Notes: generated by a model not told the origin, from the letters alone. Counted from the stretch's first letter, positions 45,394 to 55,397 are shown. The stretch is 64,000 bases of DNA from Lactobacillus colini (GCF_017874575.1 NZ_JAGGLU010000003.1:62001-126000); one strand, 5' to 3'. A program made the numbers and translations.

Positions 45394-46266
45394 ATGAGCA
45401 CTGACCCCAACGCGGGTGATTTATTCAGCAGACTAAAGGCACATTTTCATAATGAAAAGGAGTTAGCTGCACCTGAGCGCTTAGCTCAAGAAATAGATAA
45501 TTTTTATAAAAATAATCTGATCAATGCCCATGAACATGACATGATGGAAGGAATCGTAAGCTTTCAAACCAAGATGGCAAGGGAAGTAATGGTTCCTAGA
45601 ACAGACGCCTTTATGGTTGATATTAATCGAGATTTTCAAAAAAATCTTGTTGAAATTTTGAAAAAGCCTTATTCTCGAATCCCTGTCTATGATGGAGAAA
45701 GAGATAAGATAGTCGGGGTTATTCACATTAGAACCGTTTTACGTAAGGCTTGGGAGAATGGGTTTGATAAGATTAATTATGAAGATGTAATGTTTGAACC
45801 ATTATTTGCACCTGAAACTATTAATCTTGGTGAATTGCTAGTTGAAATTCAACAATCACAGCGGCAATTGGTTATTTTGACTGATGAATTTGGTGGAGTT
45901 GTCGGAATTGCAACTATTGAAGATATAATTGAAGAGATTGTTGGCGATATTGACGATGAAGCAGATCAAGCTCAAGTTTTATATAAACAAGTTGATCAGC
46001 AACACTATATAATCTACGGCAAGATGTTGTTAACGGACTTTAATGAGAAGTTTGGCACTGACTTAGAAATGGAAGATGTCGATACTATTGCTGGATATGT
46101 TATTACTAAGCTAGGGCTAATTCCGGCTAAAGGTGAGAAGCTGAATGTGAAACTAGCTAATGGTATGATATTAACGACTCGCAAAATGAAGGGCTCAAGA
46201 TTACTGACACTTCTTCTTTCTATTCCAGATCAAGACAAAAATATTAATGAGAACAAGGTAGGATAA
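45394..46266 (+). CDS. CBS-domain protein of the CorC/HlyC family
   Basis: It is 290 residues without membrane helices. Two CBS domains (about 65-185; MVPRTDAFMVD, YSRIPVYDGERDKIVGVIHI and VILTDEFGGVVGIATIEDIIEEIVGDI) are followed by the CorC/HlyC C-terminal domain (about 200-280). It is the soluble counterpart of the protein encoded at 11772 and may modulate divalent-cation efflux; nucleotide binding to CBS is likely. GTGAGAAA precedes the ATG. The prfC gene begins three bases after the stop, so they are co-transcribed. Confidence 0.87.
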   Translation: MSTDPNAGDLFSRLKAHFHNEKELAAPERLAQEIDNFYKNNLINAHEHDMMEGIVSFQTKMAREVMVPRTDAFMVDINRDFQKNLVEILKKPYSRIPVYDGERDKIVGVIHIRTVLRKAWENGFDKINYEDVMFEPLFAPETINLGELLVEIQQSQRQLVILTDEFGGVVGIATIEDIIEEIVGDIDDEADQAQVLYKQVDQQHYIIYGKMLLTDFNEKFGTDLEMEDVDTIAGYVITKLGLIPAKGEKLNVKLANGMILTTRKMKGSRLLTLLLSIPDQDKNINENKVG

Positions 46267-46269
46267 TAA

Positions 46270-47838
46270 ATGACAAAATTAACAGATGAAGTAAATAAAC
46301 GCCGTACATTTGCCATTATTTCACACCCAGATGCTGGTAAAACTACGATTACTGAACAGATGCTCTTATTCGGAGGCGTAATCCGTAGTGCTGGTACAGT
46401 TAAGGCAAGAAAGACGGGACACTATGCTACTAGTGACTGGATGGACATTGAAAAAAAACGTGGTATCTCTGTTACTAGTTCGGTAATGCAGTTTGAATAT
46501 CAGGGTAAACGAATTAATATCTTAGATACACCTGGCCACCAAGACTTTTCAGAAGATACTTATCGTACTCTGATGGCAGTTGATGCAGCAGTAATGGTAA
46601 TTGATTCGGCTAAGGGTATTGAGCCACAGACAAAAAAGTTATTTAAAGTTGTTAAAAAACGTGGTATCCCGATCTTTACTTTCATGAATAAGTTGGATCG
46701 TGATGGCCGTGAGCCTCTAGACTTAATTGCTGAATTAGAAGATCTACTGGGCATTGAAGGCGTAGCGATGAATTGGCCAATCGGAATGGGTAAGCAATTA
46801 AAGGGCTTATATGACATTGCTAATAATCGTGTCGAATTATACCGTAAAGATGGTGACGACCGCTTTATTCCTTTAGATGAAGCCGGTCAGCTATCACCTG
46901 ACCACCCCTTGGCTCAAGATGGATTATTTGAAAGCACACTAGGTGACATTGACTTGCTTAAAGAGGCAGGTAATCATTTCGATAAAGCTAAGATTCTTAA
47001 AGGTGATCAAACTCCTGTCTTTTTTGGATCTGCTTTGACTAACTTTGGAATAGAAACTTTTTTAGATAGCTTTGTTAAGTTGGCACCAGCTCCTCAAAAT
47101 CATGAGGTTAATGCTGGTGAGAAGCTAGCGGCAGATGATCCTGAGTTTTCAGGTTTTGTCTTTAAGATACAAGCTAATATGAACCCTAACCATCGTGATC
47201 GAATTGCCTTTGTTAGAATTGGGTCAGGTGAATTTAAGAAGGGAATTGATGTTACTCTGGCCAGAACTGGTAAGCCAGTGCGCTTGAATGGAGCAACTGA
47301 ATTTATGTCAAGTGCGCGTGTACAAGTTTCTGAAGCTGTTGCAGGTGACATCGTTGGTTTATATGATACTGGTAACTTCCAAATTGGAGATAGTATCTAT
47401 GCTGGCAAGAAAAAAATCACCTATCCTGAATTGCCACAATTTACACCAGAAATCTTCATGCGTGTAACAGCCAAAAATGTTATGAAGCAAAAGTCATTCC
47501 ACAAGGGAATGACCCAACTAGTACAAGAGGGTGCAATTCAACTGTATCGCGGCTATGCAACTGATGATTATATTTTAGGTGCAGTCGGTCAGCTGCAATT
47601 TGAAGTCTTTGCTTACAGAATGAAGAATGAATATAATTCTGAAGTAGAGCTTCATAGCTTAGGTAATCGTGTAGCCCGTTGGATTAATCCAGACCAACTT
47701 GATTCGAAGATGTCATCTTCACGTAACTTATTAGTTAAGGATCGTGAAGGTGAGCCACTGTTCTTATTTGAGAATGCTTTTGCGGAGAGATGGTTTAAGG
47801 ATAAGTATCCTGATGTGGAATTAACTTCAAGATTATAA
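46270..47838 (+). CDS. prfC: Peptide chain release factor 3
   Basis: A translational GTPase that removes RF1 and RF2 from the ribosome after termination. It is 522 residues. G1 is SHPDAGKTT (about 18-26), G2 lies in [11 protein letters not shown]3 is [13 protein letters not shown], and G4 is FMNKLDRD, all near the N-terminus; the RF3-specific C-terminal domain ([20 protein letters not shown]) is intact. GTAGGATAATAA precedes the ATG. It is co-transcribed with the CorC-like gene and ends in a strong bidirectional terminator. Confidence 0.96.
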   Translation: MTKLTDEVNKRRTFAIISHPDAGKTTITEQMLLFGGVIRSAGTVKARKTGHYATSDWMDIEKKRGISVTSSVMQFEYQGKRINILDTPGHQDFSEDTYRTLMAVDAAVMVIDSAKGIEPQTKKLFKVVKKRGIPIFTFMNKLDRDGREPLDLIAELEDLLGIEGVAMNWPIGMGKQLKGLYDIANNRVELYRKDGDDRFIPLDEAGQLSPDHPLAQDGLFESTLGDIDLLKEAGNHFDKAKILKGDQTPVFFGSALTNFGIETFLDSFVKLAPAPQNHEVNAGEKLAADDPEFSGFVFKIQANMNPNHRDRIAFVRIGSGEFKKGIDVTLARTGKPVRLNGATEFMSSARVQVSEAVAGDIVGLYDTGNFQIGDSIYAGKKKITYPELPQFTPEIFMRVTAKNVMKQKSFHKGMTQLVQEGAIQLYRGYATDDYILGAVGQLQFEVFAYRMKNEYNSEVELHSLGNRVARWINPDQLDSKMSSSRNLLVKDREGEPLFLFENAFAERWFKDKYPDVELTSRL

Positions 47839-47849
47839 TTAGATACAAA

Positions 47850-47888
47850 AAATACGCTAGAACCCCTAATAAGTTCTAGCGTATTTAT
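47850..47888. terminator. Bidirectional terminator after prfC
   Basis: AAATACGCTAGAAC (47850-47863) pairs perfectly with GTTCTAGCGTATTT (47873-47886), flanked by A and T runs; it serves the convergent DUF1827 gene as well. Confidence 0.9.
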
Positions 47889-47889
47889 A

Positions 47890-48168
47890 TTACTTTGCAC
47901 AGGTGATAGAGATGATCTTACGACTCTTATCAATTGTAATATCATAAATCTTATCTTCGTGGACTAAACGCTTAATCACGAATTCAACTTCATCTTGACG
48001 AATTGCACGCTTGTGATTTTCCATTACAATTTCAATCTTATCGGTAGTTTCACTATAAACTACTGAAATATTACCTAATGAATAAACCTTCACGTACTGA
48101 CTGTTAGTAGAAGAAAGTTGCTTTTCTACTAGATCCCTGTATGTATTAGTTACATCAATTAAATGCAT
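47890..48168 (-). CDS. DUF1827-family protein
   Basis: It is 92 residues and soluble. The pattern MHLIDVTNTYRDLVEKQL, then VKVYSLGNISVVYSE and a late IRQDEVEFVIKRL matches the DUF1827 family of lactic acid bacteria, which has no established function. A clpE neighbour is common for this family. GGGTGTGAAAAT precedes the ATG. It lies 80 bases downstream of clpE on the same strand and may be read from the same transcript, which would link it to the heat-shock response (inference). Confidence 0.7.
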   Translation of the reverse strand: MHLIDVTNTYRDLVEKQLSSTNSQYVKVYSLGNISVVYSETTDKIEIVMENHKRAIRQDEVEFVIKRLVHEDKIYDITIDKSRKIISITCAK

Positions 48169-48248
48169 ATTTTCACACCCTTTGCCATCATAGTATCCTC
48201 TTCTAGTATACGCTTTTTAATGAGGATAGAATAAAATTAAATTATGAA

Positions 48249-50414
48249 TTATGCATTTTCGCTGATTTTGACTTCATTCCCTTCAGCTGAGGCTAATAAC
48301 TCCTTAGCTTCTGGATGGTCAAGCTTATAGTCAGCGACTTTATCTTCGATTTGTTCTTGGATTACACGACGAAGTGGTCTAGCGCCCATAGCAGGATCAT
48401 AGCCTTTATCAACTAAGATCTCTTTGACTTCTGGAGTTACGGTAATATGTAGCCCTTCATCTTTAACCATATTGTTAGTTTCTTTAAGCATTAAGTCGAC
48501 TATCTTAATTAAGTTGTCTTTGCTTAATGGCTTAAACTCTACAATACCATCTAAACGGTTTAAGAATTCTGGTTTAAAGTATTGACTCATTACACGCTTA
48601 AATTGTTCTTGTTTGCTATTTTCAGCGGCAAAGCCGACACTAGCTTCCTTAATACCTTGTCCAGCATTAGAAGTCATGATAATAATAGTATCTTTAAATG
48701 ATACTGTATGACCTTGTGAGTCTGTTAGGCGACCGTCATCTAAGATTTGTAAGAAGAGGTGGAGAACGTCTGGGTGGGCCTTTTCAATTTCATCGAATAA
48801 AATCAAGCTGTATGGATTATGACGAACTCTTTCAGTTAGTTGACCTGCTTCTTCATAACCAACATAACCAGGTGCTGAACCAATAAGTTTTGATACTGAA
48901 TATTGTTCCATGTATTCACTCATGTCGAAGCGGATCATAGCTTCCTCAGTACCGAAGATTTGTTTAGCGAGTTGTTTAGCAAGTTCAGTTTTACCAACAC
49001 CAGTTGGTCCAACAAATAAGAAAGAACCAATTGGACGACCGGATTTATTGAAGCCGACACGGTTACGACGAATGGCGCGAGCAACAGTCTTAACTGCCTC
49101 ATCTTGACCAATGACATTCTTCTCTAAGTCACTAGCCAAGTTCTTTAACTGGGTTTGTTCTTGCTTTTGCAAGTCACCAACAGGGATATTGGTCTTTTCT
49201 TCGACAATCTTATTCATTACCTTATCGGTAATCACAGGTATCTTATCAGGATCGACTTTTTGATTCTTTAATTTATCGTATTTATCTATTTGATCGCGAT
49301 AATAAGCTGCCTTTTCATAGTCTTCATTTTTCAAGGCATCCTGTTTGAGCTTTTCAGCTGCATCTAGTCTTTCCTTAATCTTCTCACTATCTACATAAGG
49401 AATAGTTAAATTCATTCTAGATCCTGCTTCATCGAGTAAGTCGATGGCCTTATCAGGTAGGAAGCGGTCTTGTATATAGCGAGACGAAAGTTTGACAGCG
49501 GCATTAATTGCGTCATCTGTATAGTGAACATGATGATAGTCTTCATAGCGCCGCTTAATACCTTGTAAGATCTTGATAGTTTCTTCAATAGAAGGCTCTT
49601 TAACTTGTACAGGTTGGAAGCGCCTAGCTAAGGCAGAGTCTTTTTCAATATTGCGGTATTCTTTAATTGTAGTAGCACCAATTAATTGGAACTCACCACG
49701 AGCAAGAGCTGGCTTGATAATGTTGCCGGCGTCCATTCCGCCTTCGGCATTACCAGCACCAACGATTTCGTGAATTTCGTCGATGAAGAGGATAATGTTG
49801 TCGTCTTTTTCTAATTCTTTAATTAGTTGTTCCATTCTTTGCTCAAATTGACCACGAATACCAGTCCCTTGAACCATTGAAACCATATTTAAAGAGATAA
49901 TACGCTTATTTTGTAATTTAGCTGGGACTGAGCCATCAACGATTTGTTGGGCTAATCCTTCAGCTACGGCGGTTTTACCTACACCAGCTTCACCAATTAA
50001 TACCGGGTTATTCTTAGTTCTACGGTTTAAGATTTCAATTACACGGGCAATTTCTTTATCACGACCGATAACTGGATCAATTTTGCCTTTCTTAGCTAAA
50101 TCAGTTAAGTCAGTACCATATTGATCCAGTAATGATGGTCGCTTGCCGCGGCCGCCCCCACGTTGACCACCACCCATGTTCATTCTTTGGTCTTGGTTTT
50201 GCCCATTATTTAAATTTTGATTGTTTTGATTAAAGGCATTGAATAAATCATCAAAGTTGCCAAAAAATTCATTATTATTCATATTGTTTTGTCCTTGTAA
50301 ATTCTGTAGTTCTTGGTAGCATTTCTGGCATAAAGAAACTTCACGGTTACGTCCATTGATATTAGTATATAAATGAATGGAAGCAGGCCGTTCATGACAG
50401 TTATCACATAACAT
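48249..50414 (-). CDS. clpE: ATP-dependent Clp ATPase ClpE
   Basis: An unfoldase that feeds damaged proteins to ClpP. It is 721 residues. The N-terminal zinc finger (CDNCHERP near 3-10 and CQKCYQEL near 29-36) distinguishes ClpE from ClpC and ClpL. Two AAA modules follow: Walker [10 protein letters not shown] near 142 and GPTGVGKTE near 460, Walker [10 protein letters not shown] and [16 protein letters not shown]-like coiled region ([22 protein letters not shown]) sits between them. GGGGACCTCC-side sequence on the minus strand gives the ribosome site GGAGGTCCCC before the ATG. A CIRCE element covers the promoter. Confidence 0.96.
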   Translation of the reverse strand: MLCDNCHERPASIHLYTNINGRNREVSLCQKCYQELQNLQGQNNMNNNEFFGNFDDLFNAFNQNNQNLNNGQNQDQRMNMGGGQRGGGRGKRPSLLDQYGTDLTDLAKKGKIDPVIGRDKEIARVIEILNRRTKNNPVLIGEAGVGKTAVAEGLAQQIVDGSVPAKLQNKRIISLNMVSMVQGTGIRGQFEQRMEQLIKELEKDDNIILFIDEIHEIVGAGNAEGGMDAGNIIKPALARGEFQLIGATTIKEYRNIEKDSALARRFQPVQVKEPSIEETIKILQGIKRRYEDYHHVHYTDDAINAAVKLSSRYIQDRFLPDKAIDLLDEAGSRMNLTIPYVDSEKIKERLDAAEKLKQDALKNEDYEKAAYYRDQIDKYDKLKNQKVDPDKIPVITDKVMNKIVEEKTNIPVGDLQKQEQTQLKNLASDLEKNVIGQDEAVKTVARAIRRNRVGFNKSGRPIGSFLFVGPTGVGKTELAKQLAKQIFGTEEAMIRFDMSEYMEQYSVSKLIGSAPGYVGYEEAGQLTERVRHNPYSLILFDEIEKAHPDVLHLFLQILDDGRLTDSQGHTVSFKDTIIIMTSNAGQGIKEASVGFAAENSKQEQFKRVMSQYFKPEFLNRLDGIVEFKPLSKDNLIKIVDLMLKETNNMVKDEGLHITVTPEVKEILVDKGYDPAMGARPLRRVIQEQIEDKVADYKLDHPEAKELLASAEGNEVKISENA

Positions 50415-50469
50415 TTGGGGACCTCCGTTTCATTTTGTTTGAAATTAAATACTGACATTATTGTAATCT

Positions 50470-50496
50470 TTAGCACTCTGGCAAGTCAAGTGCTAA
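50470..50496 (-). promoter_or_regulatory. CIRCE operator over the clpE promoter
   Basis: TTAGCACTC-N9-AAGTGCTAA matches the HrcA-binding CIRCE consensus with one mismatch and the exact N9 spacing. On the minus strand a -35 TTGACT lies inside it and a -10 TACAAT follows 18 bases later, so HrcA binding would block RNA polymerase. Confidence 0.85.
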
Positions 50497-50508
50497 GCAT
50501 CAAAAAAA

Positions 50509-50523
50509 CTTACTTTTCGTAAG
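50509..50523. promoter_or_regulatory. CTTAC-N5-GTAAG palindrome upstream of clpE
   Basis: Read on the minus strand it is CTTACGAAAAGTAAG, about 20 bases upstream of the clpE -35. The same palindrome occurs in the spx promoter at 53088-53102. Confidence 0.4.
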
Positions 50524-50594
50524 AAAAATATTTTTTGCAAAAAAGATAGTTAAATTTGATAATAATAGTAAATAAATTATGCGGGGGTAAAAAA

Positions 50595-50777
50595 ATGGAC
50601 TATGAACAAGTATTAGACGATTTAGTTAATAAAAAGATAAAAGAGTATAAAGTTGAAGCAAAAGATGCTTTTGAATTTCAAAAGAAATTGCGACAATACG
50701 GTAAAAGACAAGACATAACTGGTATCGCACAACGAGGCGGTAGTATAATTTATAAAAGAGTAAATGGTGAAAAATAA
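50595..50777 (+). CDS. Small conserved-looking hypothetical protein
   Basis: It is 60 residues, highly charged and helical (LVNKKIKEYKVEAKDAFEFQKKLRQYG), with a short Gly-rich end (QRGGSIIYKRV). No family is recognised. GCGGGGGTAAAAAA directly before the ATG is a strong ribosome site. It is divergent from clpE and lies before ptsH. It has no signal peptide or membrane helix. No function is proposed. Confidence 0.6.
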   Translation: MDYEQVLDDLVNKKIKEYKVEAKDAFEFQKKLRQYGKRQDITGIAQRGGSIIYKRVNGEK

Positions 50778-50897
50778 ATTTTAAATTCAATGAAAACCAT
50801 TACATTACTGTTGTTTTAATATCAAAAAAATGATAATCTATATAGACGAATGGGGTTGAACTCCAAATTAATTTTGATTTTAAAGGAGATCCAAAAA

Positions 50898-51164
50898 ATG
50901 GAAAAACGTGAATTTCATATTATTGCAGAAACTGGTATTCATGCACGTCCAGCAACTTTATTAGTTCAAGCTGCTTCAAAGTTTGGTTCAGACGTTAACT
51001 TGGAATACAACGGCAAGTCTGTAAACTTGAAATCAATCATGGGCGTTATGTCTTTAGGTGTTGGTCAAGGTGCTGATGTTGCTATCACTGCTGAAGGTGA
51101 TGACGAAAAAGAAGCAATCGAAGCTATTGCTGACACTATGACAAAGGAAGGTTTAGCTGAATAA
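50898..51164 (+). CDS. ptsH: Phosphocarrier protein HPr
   Basis: It passes phosphate from enzyme I to all sugar-specific IIA components. It is 88 residues. The phosphorylated histidine is in TGIHARPA (His15) and the regulatory serine in [10 protein letters not shown] (Ser46), the site used by HPr kinase for CcpA-dependent control. AAAGGAGATCC precedes the ATG at 50898, which is preferred over an in-frame ATG at 50850. The stop overlaps the ATG of ptsI by one base. It serves the PTS permeases encoded elsewhere in the window. Confidence 0.97.
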   Translation: MEKREFHIIAETGIHARPATLLVQAASKFGSDVNLEYNGKSVNLKSIMGVMSLGVGQGADVAITAEGDDEKEAIEAIADTMTKEGLAE

Positions 51165-52903
51165 TGACGAAAACTTTAAAGGGTATTGCAGCTAGTGACG
51201 GCATTGCTGTTGCACCAGCCTACCTTTTGGTAGAACCTGACCTTTCGTTTTCTAAAGATTCAGTTAGCGATGTTGATTCAGAAGTTGCCCGCTTTAAGAA
51301 GGCAGTTGAAGAATCAACTAAGGAACTTGAACAAGTTCGTGATAAAGCTAAAGAAAATTTGGGTGAGGATGAAGCACAAGTCTTCGATGCTCACCTTTTA
51401 TTCTTAAGTGATCCAGAATTTACTGGTGCTATTGAACAAGAAATCAAAGGTCAAAAGATCAATGCCGAAGCTGCTTTAGACGAGACTGCACAAAAGTATA
51501 TTACTATTTTTGAAGGTATGACTGATAACGCATACATGCAAGAACGTGCTGCTGATGTGCGCGACGTTTCTAAGCGTATTATGGCGCACTTACTTGGTGT
51601 AATGCTTCCAGACCCAGCTACTATTGATCATGAAGTAGTTGTGATTGCTCACGACTTAACTCCTAGTGATACCGCTCAACTTAACAAGAAATACGTTAAG
51701 GGCTTTATTACTGATATTGGTGGTAGAACTGCTCACTCAGCAATTATGGCTCGTTCATTGGAGATTCCTGCAGTTGTTGGTACTAATACCATTACTGAAG
51801 ATGTTAAGGCTGGTCAAATGGTTATTGCTGATGGTTTAGATGGTGATGCAATCATTGAACCTACTGAAGACCAAATTAAGGAATACAATGAGAAGGGCGA
51901 AGCATTTGCCAAGCAAAAGGCAGAATGGAAGAAGTTAAAGAATGAACCTTCTGTAACTGCCGATGGCAAGCACTTTACTATTGCAGCAAACATTGGTACT
52001 CCTAATGATATGCCTGGTGTAAAGGAAAATGGTGCTGAAGCTATTGGTCTTTACAGAACTGAATTCTTATACATGAATTCTTCAGACTTCCCAACAGAAG
52101 ATGAACAATTTGATGCTTACAAGGAAGTTATTGAAGGTATGAATGGTAAGCAAACTATCATCAGAACCATGGATATCGGTGGTGATAAGCACCTCGATTA
52201 CTGGGAATTACCTGATGAAATGAACCCATTTTTAGGTGTTCGTGCTATCCGTTTATCTCTTCAAAACAAAGAAATCTTCCGTACTCAATTAAGAGCGCTT
52301 CTCCGTGCTTCTGCTTATGGCCCACTTGGAATTATGTTCCCAATGATTGGTACTTTAGGCGAATTACGTAAGGCTAAGAAGGTCTTAGAAGAAGAGAAGA
52401 CTAGCTTGCAAGAAGCTGGTGTTAAGATTGGTGACGACTTACAAGTTGGTATGATGATCGAAGTTCCTGCTGCTGCAGTACTTGCTGACCAATTTGCTAA
52501 GGAAGTAGACTTCTTCTCAATTGGTACCAATGACTTGATTCAATACACTATGGCTGCTGACCGTGGTAATGATAATATTTCTTATCTTTACCAACCATAT
52601 AACCCATCAGTATTGCGCTTAATTAAGCATACTATTGATGGTGCTCATGAAAATGGCATTTGGGTAGGTATGTGTGGTGAAGCTGCCGGTGATAATGTCA
52701 TGTTCCCAATTTTACTTTCAATGGGTCTTGATGAATACTCAATGAGTGCAACATCAATCTTACGTATTAGAAGCTTGATGAAGAAGATCAATACTGAAGA
52801 TATTAAGGAACTAGCTAATGAAGCATGCTACGTTTCTGAAACTTTCGCAGACAATGAAAAGCTTGTCAAAGAAACTTTAAGTAAACTCGGTATTGAAGCT
52901 TAA
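51164..52903 (+). CDS. ptsI: PTS enzyme I (phosphoenolpyruvate-protein phosphotransferase)
   Basis: It takes phosphate from phosphoenolpyruvate and gives it to HPr, driving all PTS sugar uptake. It is 579 residues. The phosphorylated histidine lies in [12 protein letters not shown] near residue 193, and the C-terminal barrel has [21 protein letters not shown] and the active cysteine in GMCGEAAGD near 505. It is coupled to ptsH by a one-base overlap. Codons are strongly biased as in highly expressed genes. Confidence 0.97.
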   Translation: MTKTLKGIAASDGIAVAPAYLLVEPDLSFSKDSVSDVDSEVARFKKAVEESTKELEQVRDKAKENLGEDEAQVFDAHLLFLSDPEFTGAIEQEIKGQKINAEAALDETAQKYITIFEGMTDNAYMQERAADVRDVSKRIMAHLLGVMLPDPATIDHEVVVIAHDLTPSDTAQLNKKYVKGFITDIGGRTAHSAIMARSLEIPAVVGTNTITEDVKAGQMVIADGLDGDAIIEPTEDQIKEYNEKGEAFAKQKAEWKKLKNEPSVTADGKHFTIAANIGTPNDMPGVKENGAEAIGLYRTEFLYMNSSDFPTEDEQFDAYKEVIEGMNGKQTIIRTMDIGGDKHLDYWELPDEMNPFLGVRAIRLSLQNKEIFRTQLRALLRASAYGPLGIMFPMIGTLGELRKAKKVLEEEKTSLQEAGVKIGDDLQVGMMIEVPAAAVLADQFAKEVDFFSIGTNDLIQYTMAADRGNDNISYLYQPYNPSVLRLIKHTIDGAHENGIWVGMCGEAAGDNVMFPILLSMGLDEYSMSATSILRIRSLMKKINTEDIKELANEACYVSETFADNEKLVKETLSKLGIEA

Positions 52904-52911
52904 TCTTAAAT

Positions 52912-52976
52912 AGAGCCCATACATGTAGTGTCAAACGTTTAACTTATTTGGCGTTATGTGTGGTGCTCTTTTTTTG
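52912..52976 (+). terminator. Terminator after ptsHI
   Basis: AGAGCCCATACAT (from 52912) pairs imperfectly with ATGTGTGGTGCTCT (ending 52969), with a long loop that itself contains CAAA/TTTG, and then a run of seven T residues. Confidence 0.75.
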
Positions 52977-53082
52977 TATAATTATTAATAGTATTTATGA
53001 TTTCTTATAAATTAATTTCAAAAATTCACAATTTGTTCATGGTTGCTTGATAAAGTATAGATAGTAAAAAAAGAAAAATATA

Positions 53083-53110
53083 TTGAACTTACATAAAGTA
53101 AGGGTATAAT
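53083..53110 (+). promoter_or_regulatory. spx promoter with CTTAC-N5-GTAAG palindrome in the spacer
   Basis: A -35 TTGAAC (53083-53088), 16-bp spacer and -10 TATAAT (53105-53110) are seen. CTTACATAAAGTAAG (53088-53102) fills the spacer, so a protein binding there would directly affect polymerase. Confidence 0.55.
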
Positions 53111-53162
53111 ATATTATATAGTACTTGTAGTAATCACTACATATAAAAGGAGCTGGATTTCA

Positions 53163-53561
53163 TTGATAAACTTATATACATCACCTAGTTGTACTTCATG
53201 CCGTAAGGCAAAGGCTTGGTTAAATAAGCACGATATTCCTTTCAAGGAAAGAAATATTTTTGCAAATCCATTAACAAAAGATGAAATTCTACAGATTCTT
53301 AGAATGACTGAAAATGGTACTGAAGAAATCATTTCTACTAGATCCCGCACTTTCCAAGGATTAAATGTTGATTTAGATGACTTATCAATTGATCAACTCT
53401 TGGATCTTGTTGAGAAGAACCCTGGTTTACTTCGTCGTCCGATTATTATGGATGATCGTCGCCTCCAAGTAGGTTACAACGAAGATGAAATTAGAAGATT
53501 CTTACCAAGAAAGGTTCGTCGCTTAGAATTAGAACAAGCACAGGCCATGATTAATTTATAG
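53163..53561 (+). CDS. spx: Transcriptional regulator Spx
   Basis: An ArsC-like protein that binds the RNA polymerase alpha subunit and redirects transcription under thiol or oxidative stress. It is 132 residues. The redox switch SCTSCRK gives Cys10 and Cys13, and the RPI region GLLRRPII (about 91-98) is family-typical. The start is TTG at 53163 with AAAAGGAG before it. In bacilli Spx is degraded by ClpXP with the SpxH adaptor, which is encoded at 56286, and MecA is encoded next to it. Confidence 0.95.
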   Translation: MINLYTSPSCTSCRKAKAWLNKHDIPFKERNIFANPLTKDEILQILRMTENGTEEIISTRSRTFQGLNVDLDDLSIDQLLDLVEKNPGLLRRPIIMDDRRLQVGYNEDEIRRFLPRKVRRLELEQAQAMINL

Positions 53562-53574
53562 TATTAACATAAGA

Positions 53575-53613
53575 CTAGAAATTGTACTATTTGGTGCGAT
53601 TTCTAGCTTTTTT
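53575..53613 (+). terminator. Terminator after spx
   Basis: CTAGAAAT (53575-53582) pairs with ATTTCTAG (53599-53606), followed by C and seven T residues. Confidence 0.85.
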
Positions 53614-53730
53614 TATGTAATAATAGTTAAACTTAATACTAAGAACGATTTAATACCAGTTAACCTTTTTGTTTATTTGCATAAATAAGGTACAATAGAG
53701 GTAATTATTGAAGACTTCGAGGTGAATAAA

Positions 53731-54396
53731 GTGCAAGTACATCGTATTAGTAAGAATACTATCCGTGTAACTATGGATGCTGATGAATTGAAAGAACGTG
53801 GAATTACTATGTTGGACTTATTAGGTAATAAGAGCCAAATCCAACACTTCTTCTATGATATTTTGAGCGAAGTCGATACGGATCACACTTTTGCAAATAA
53901 CGACCCAGTAACTTTTCAAGTTATGCCAAGTAGTTCAGGGTTAGAATTATTAATTTCTAAAGTGCCTGATAATCAGGATGAAGATGATAATATGCAACAA
54001 GATCAACTACGTCAGCTACTAGAAGGGCTAAGCCAGGATAACTTTGGTGATGGTAATATAGGTGATAGTGACCGAAGAACTGATATTTCAACACAAGAGG
54101 TGGTAGATAACCACAGAATCTTTGAAATTAAAAATATCGACTTGGTTATTGGATTAGCTGATAGCTTAAAGGTAGACGGACTGGCTTCTAGTTTATATGT
54201 TTTTAGGCATAAGTATTATTTAGATTTAGCTTTCTTAGACCACGGTATAGTTGAATTAACACCAACAGATGCTTGGGCAATTGCTAACGAGTTTGGAACT
54301 GGAATGACAGAGAAGAGGTTCCGTAGTATCAAGAATCAAGCTCGCTGCTTAATTATGCAGGACGCATTAGGTAATTTAAGACATTATTTTGGATAA
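53731..54396 (+). CDS. mecA: Adaptor protein MecA
   Basis: It targets substrates to Clp ATPases for degradation. It is 221 residues from a GTG start at 53731, which follows GAGGTG by six bases and gives the family N-terminus VQVHRISKNTIRVTM; a GTG at 53722 would overlap the ribosome site. An N-terminal substrate domain (1-80) and C-terminal Clp-binding domain (about 120-220; IVIGLADSLKVDGLASSLY-like) are joined by an acidic linker (DNQDEDDNMQQDQ). ClpC is absent from the visible region, so ClpE is a plausible partner here (inference). Confidence 0.94.
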   Translation: MQVHRISKNTIRVTMDADELKERGITMLDLLGNKSQIQHFFYDILSEVDTDHTFANNDPVTFQVMPSSSGLELLISKVPDNQDEDDNMQQDQLRQLLEGLSQDNFGDGNIGDSDRRTDISTQEVVDNHRIFEIKNIDLVIGLADSLKVDGLASSLYVFRHKYYLDLAFLDHGIVELTPTDAWAIANEFGTGMTEKRFRSIKNQARCLIMQDALGNLRHYFG

Positions 54397-54400
54397 ATTT

Positions 54401-54432
54401 AAAAAGAGCAAGAAAAAAATTGCTCTTTTTTT
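54401..54432 (+). terminator. Terminator after mecA
   Basis: AAAAAGAGCAA (54401-54411) pairs with TTGCTCTTTTT (54420-54430). Confidence 0.88.
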
Positions 54433-54455
54433 CGTACTGTATACTGGGTTAAAAA

Positions 54456-55316
54456 ATGTATGCAGCATTATTAAACAAAAAACTAGTTCTTGCAGTCAGC
54501 GAGGCAAATCTGATTTATGGAGGTAATAAAAGACTAAACTATGAAAAATATTATTGTCCTAATTGCAATAAGAGGGTAATGTTAGTCATCTCTCAGGAAA
54601 AAATGCCGTTTTTTAAACATATTAGTTTTATTAAGGGAACTGGCGAAAAAGAAGAACATCAACATTCTAAACAATTGTTATGTGCTAGTTTAGTGGCTAA
54701 TGGATTAAAAGCAGAGATGGAGGTTCCACTAGCCGATCAGCAATTAAGGGCTGATGTTTTGGTATATCCTAATCTAGCCTTTGAAGTTCAATGTGCACCA
54801 CTTAGTGAGAGAGAATTTAAGCATCGTCATTTTCTATATGAAAAAATTGGCATTAAAGATGTCTGGATTGTGGGTAAGCGACACCACCTCAAAAAGAAAC
54901 TTAAAAAATCACAAAAAATATTTCTAAAATACAGTAAAACCTGGGATTGGTATTATTTAGAAGTTGATGCAAGTAAAGAAACAATCTGTTTAAAATATCA
55001 AATTCGCCTGGAGCCATTAATTGATAATATAGTCTGTAAAAGAAAAACTTTTTCATTGAGTGAAGATGGGATAAAGGAATTATTTGCCTTTCGTCCAGAT
55101 AGTACAATAAAGATTAAAATTAATAGTCAAAAACAGCGCAACTACCTGATTCGCCAACTACGTCAAAAAACTAGCTTTGGCAGGAAAGTTGCTGCTTCAA
55201 TGTATGAATTGAGTATAACGATTGATGACTTGCCAGCTGAAATCTTTAATCATGTGAGGTTGCCTAAGGAAGAATTGACAATAAATAAATTTTTCAATCA
55301 TAGATCAAATAAATAA
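54456..55316 (+). CDS. coiA: Competence protein CoiA-like nuclease
   Basis: It is 286 residues of the CoiA family, which is linked to recombination of incoming DNA during natural transformation. A zinc-finger-like YYCPNCNKRVM (about 31-41) is followed by an HxS/HSKQLL region and a PD-(D/E)xK-like nuclease core RADVLVYPNLAFEVQCAPLS (about 103-122) with Asp and Glu-x-Gln. The Clp adaptor MecA upstream has the same order as in bacilli. No obvious ribosome site precedes the ATG (GGGTTAAAAA), so translation may be low. Whether this strain is transformable is not shown. Confidence 0.82.
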   Translation: MYAALLNKKLVLAVSEANLIYGGNKRLNYEKYYCPNCNKRVMLVISQEKMPFFKHISFIKGTGEKEEHQHSKQLLCASLVANGLKAEMEVPLADQQLRADVLVYPNLAFEVQCAPLSEREFKHRHFLYEKIGIKDVWIVGKRHHLKKKLKKSQKIFLKYSKTWDWYYLEVDASKETICLKYQIRLEPLIDNIVCKRKTFSLSEDGIKELFAFRPDSTIKIKINSQKQRNYLIRQLRQKTSFGRKVAASMYELSITIDDLPAEIFNHVRLPKEELTINKFFNHRSNK

Positions 55317-55336
55317 AAACATTTCGCCGTTTTTTG

Positions 55337-55383
55337 CGTAATTTATGATGAAGGATAAATCCACCTCCTTCCAATAAATTACG
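55337..55383 (+). promoter_or_regulatory. Leader hairpin with anti-Shine-Dalgarno sequence before the Rpn-type gene
   Basis: CGTAATTTAT (55337-55346) pairs perfectly with ATAAATTACG (55374-55383), and GAAGGA (55350-55355) with TCCTTC (55366-55371). The loop-side CACCTCCTTCC equals the 16S rRNA tail in nine bases. The gene's own AAAGGA follows at 55384-55389 and can alternatively pair with TCCTT, so translational control is possible (inference). Confidence 0.55.
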
Positions 55384-55397
55384 AAAGGACGTATCAA

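Noticed and set aside
48698-49773. Plus-strand open frames inside clpE
   Set aside because: They are shadows of the clpE coding sequence without ribosome sites.
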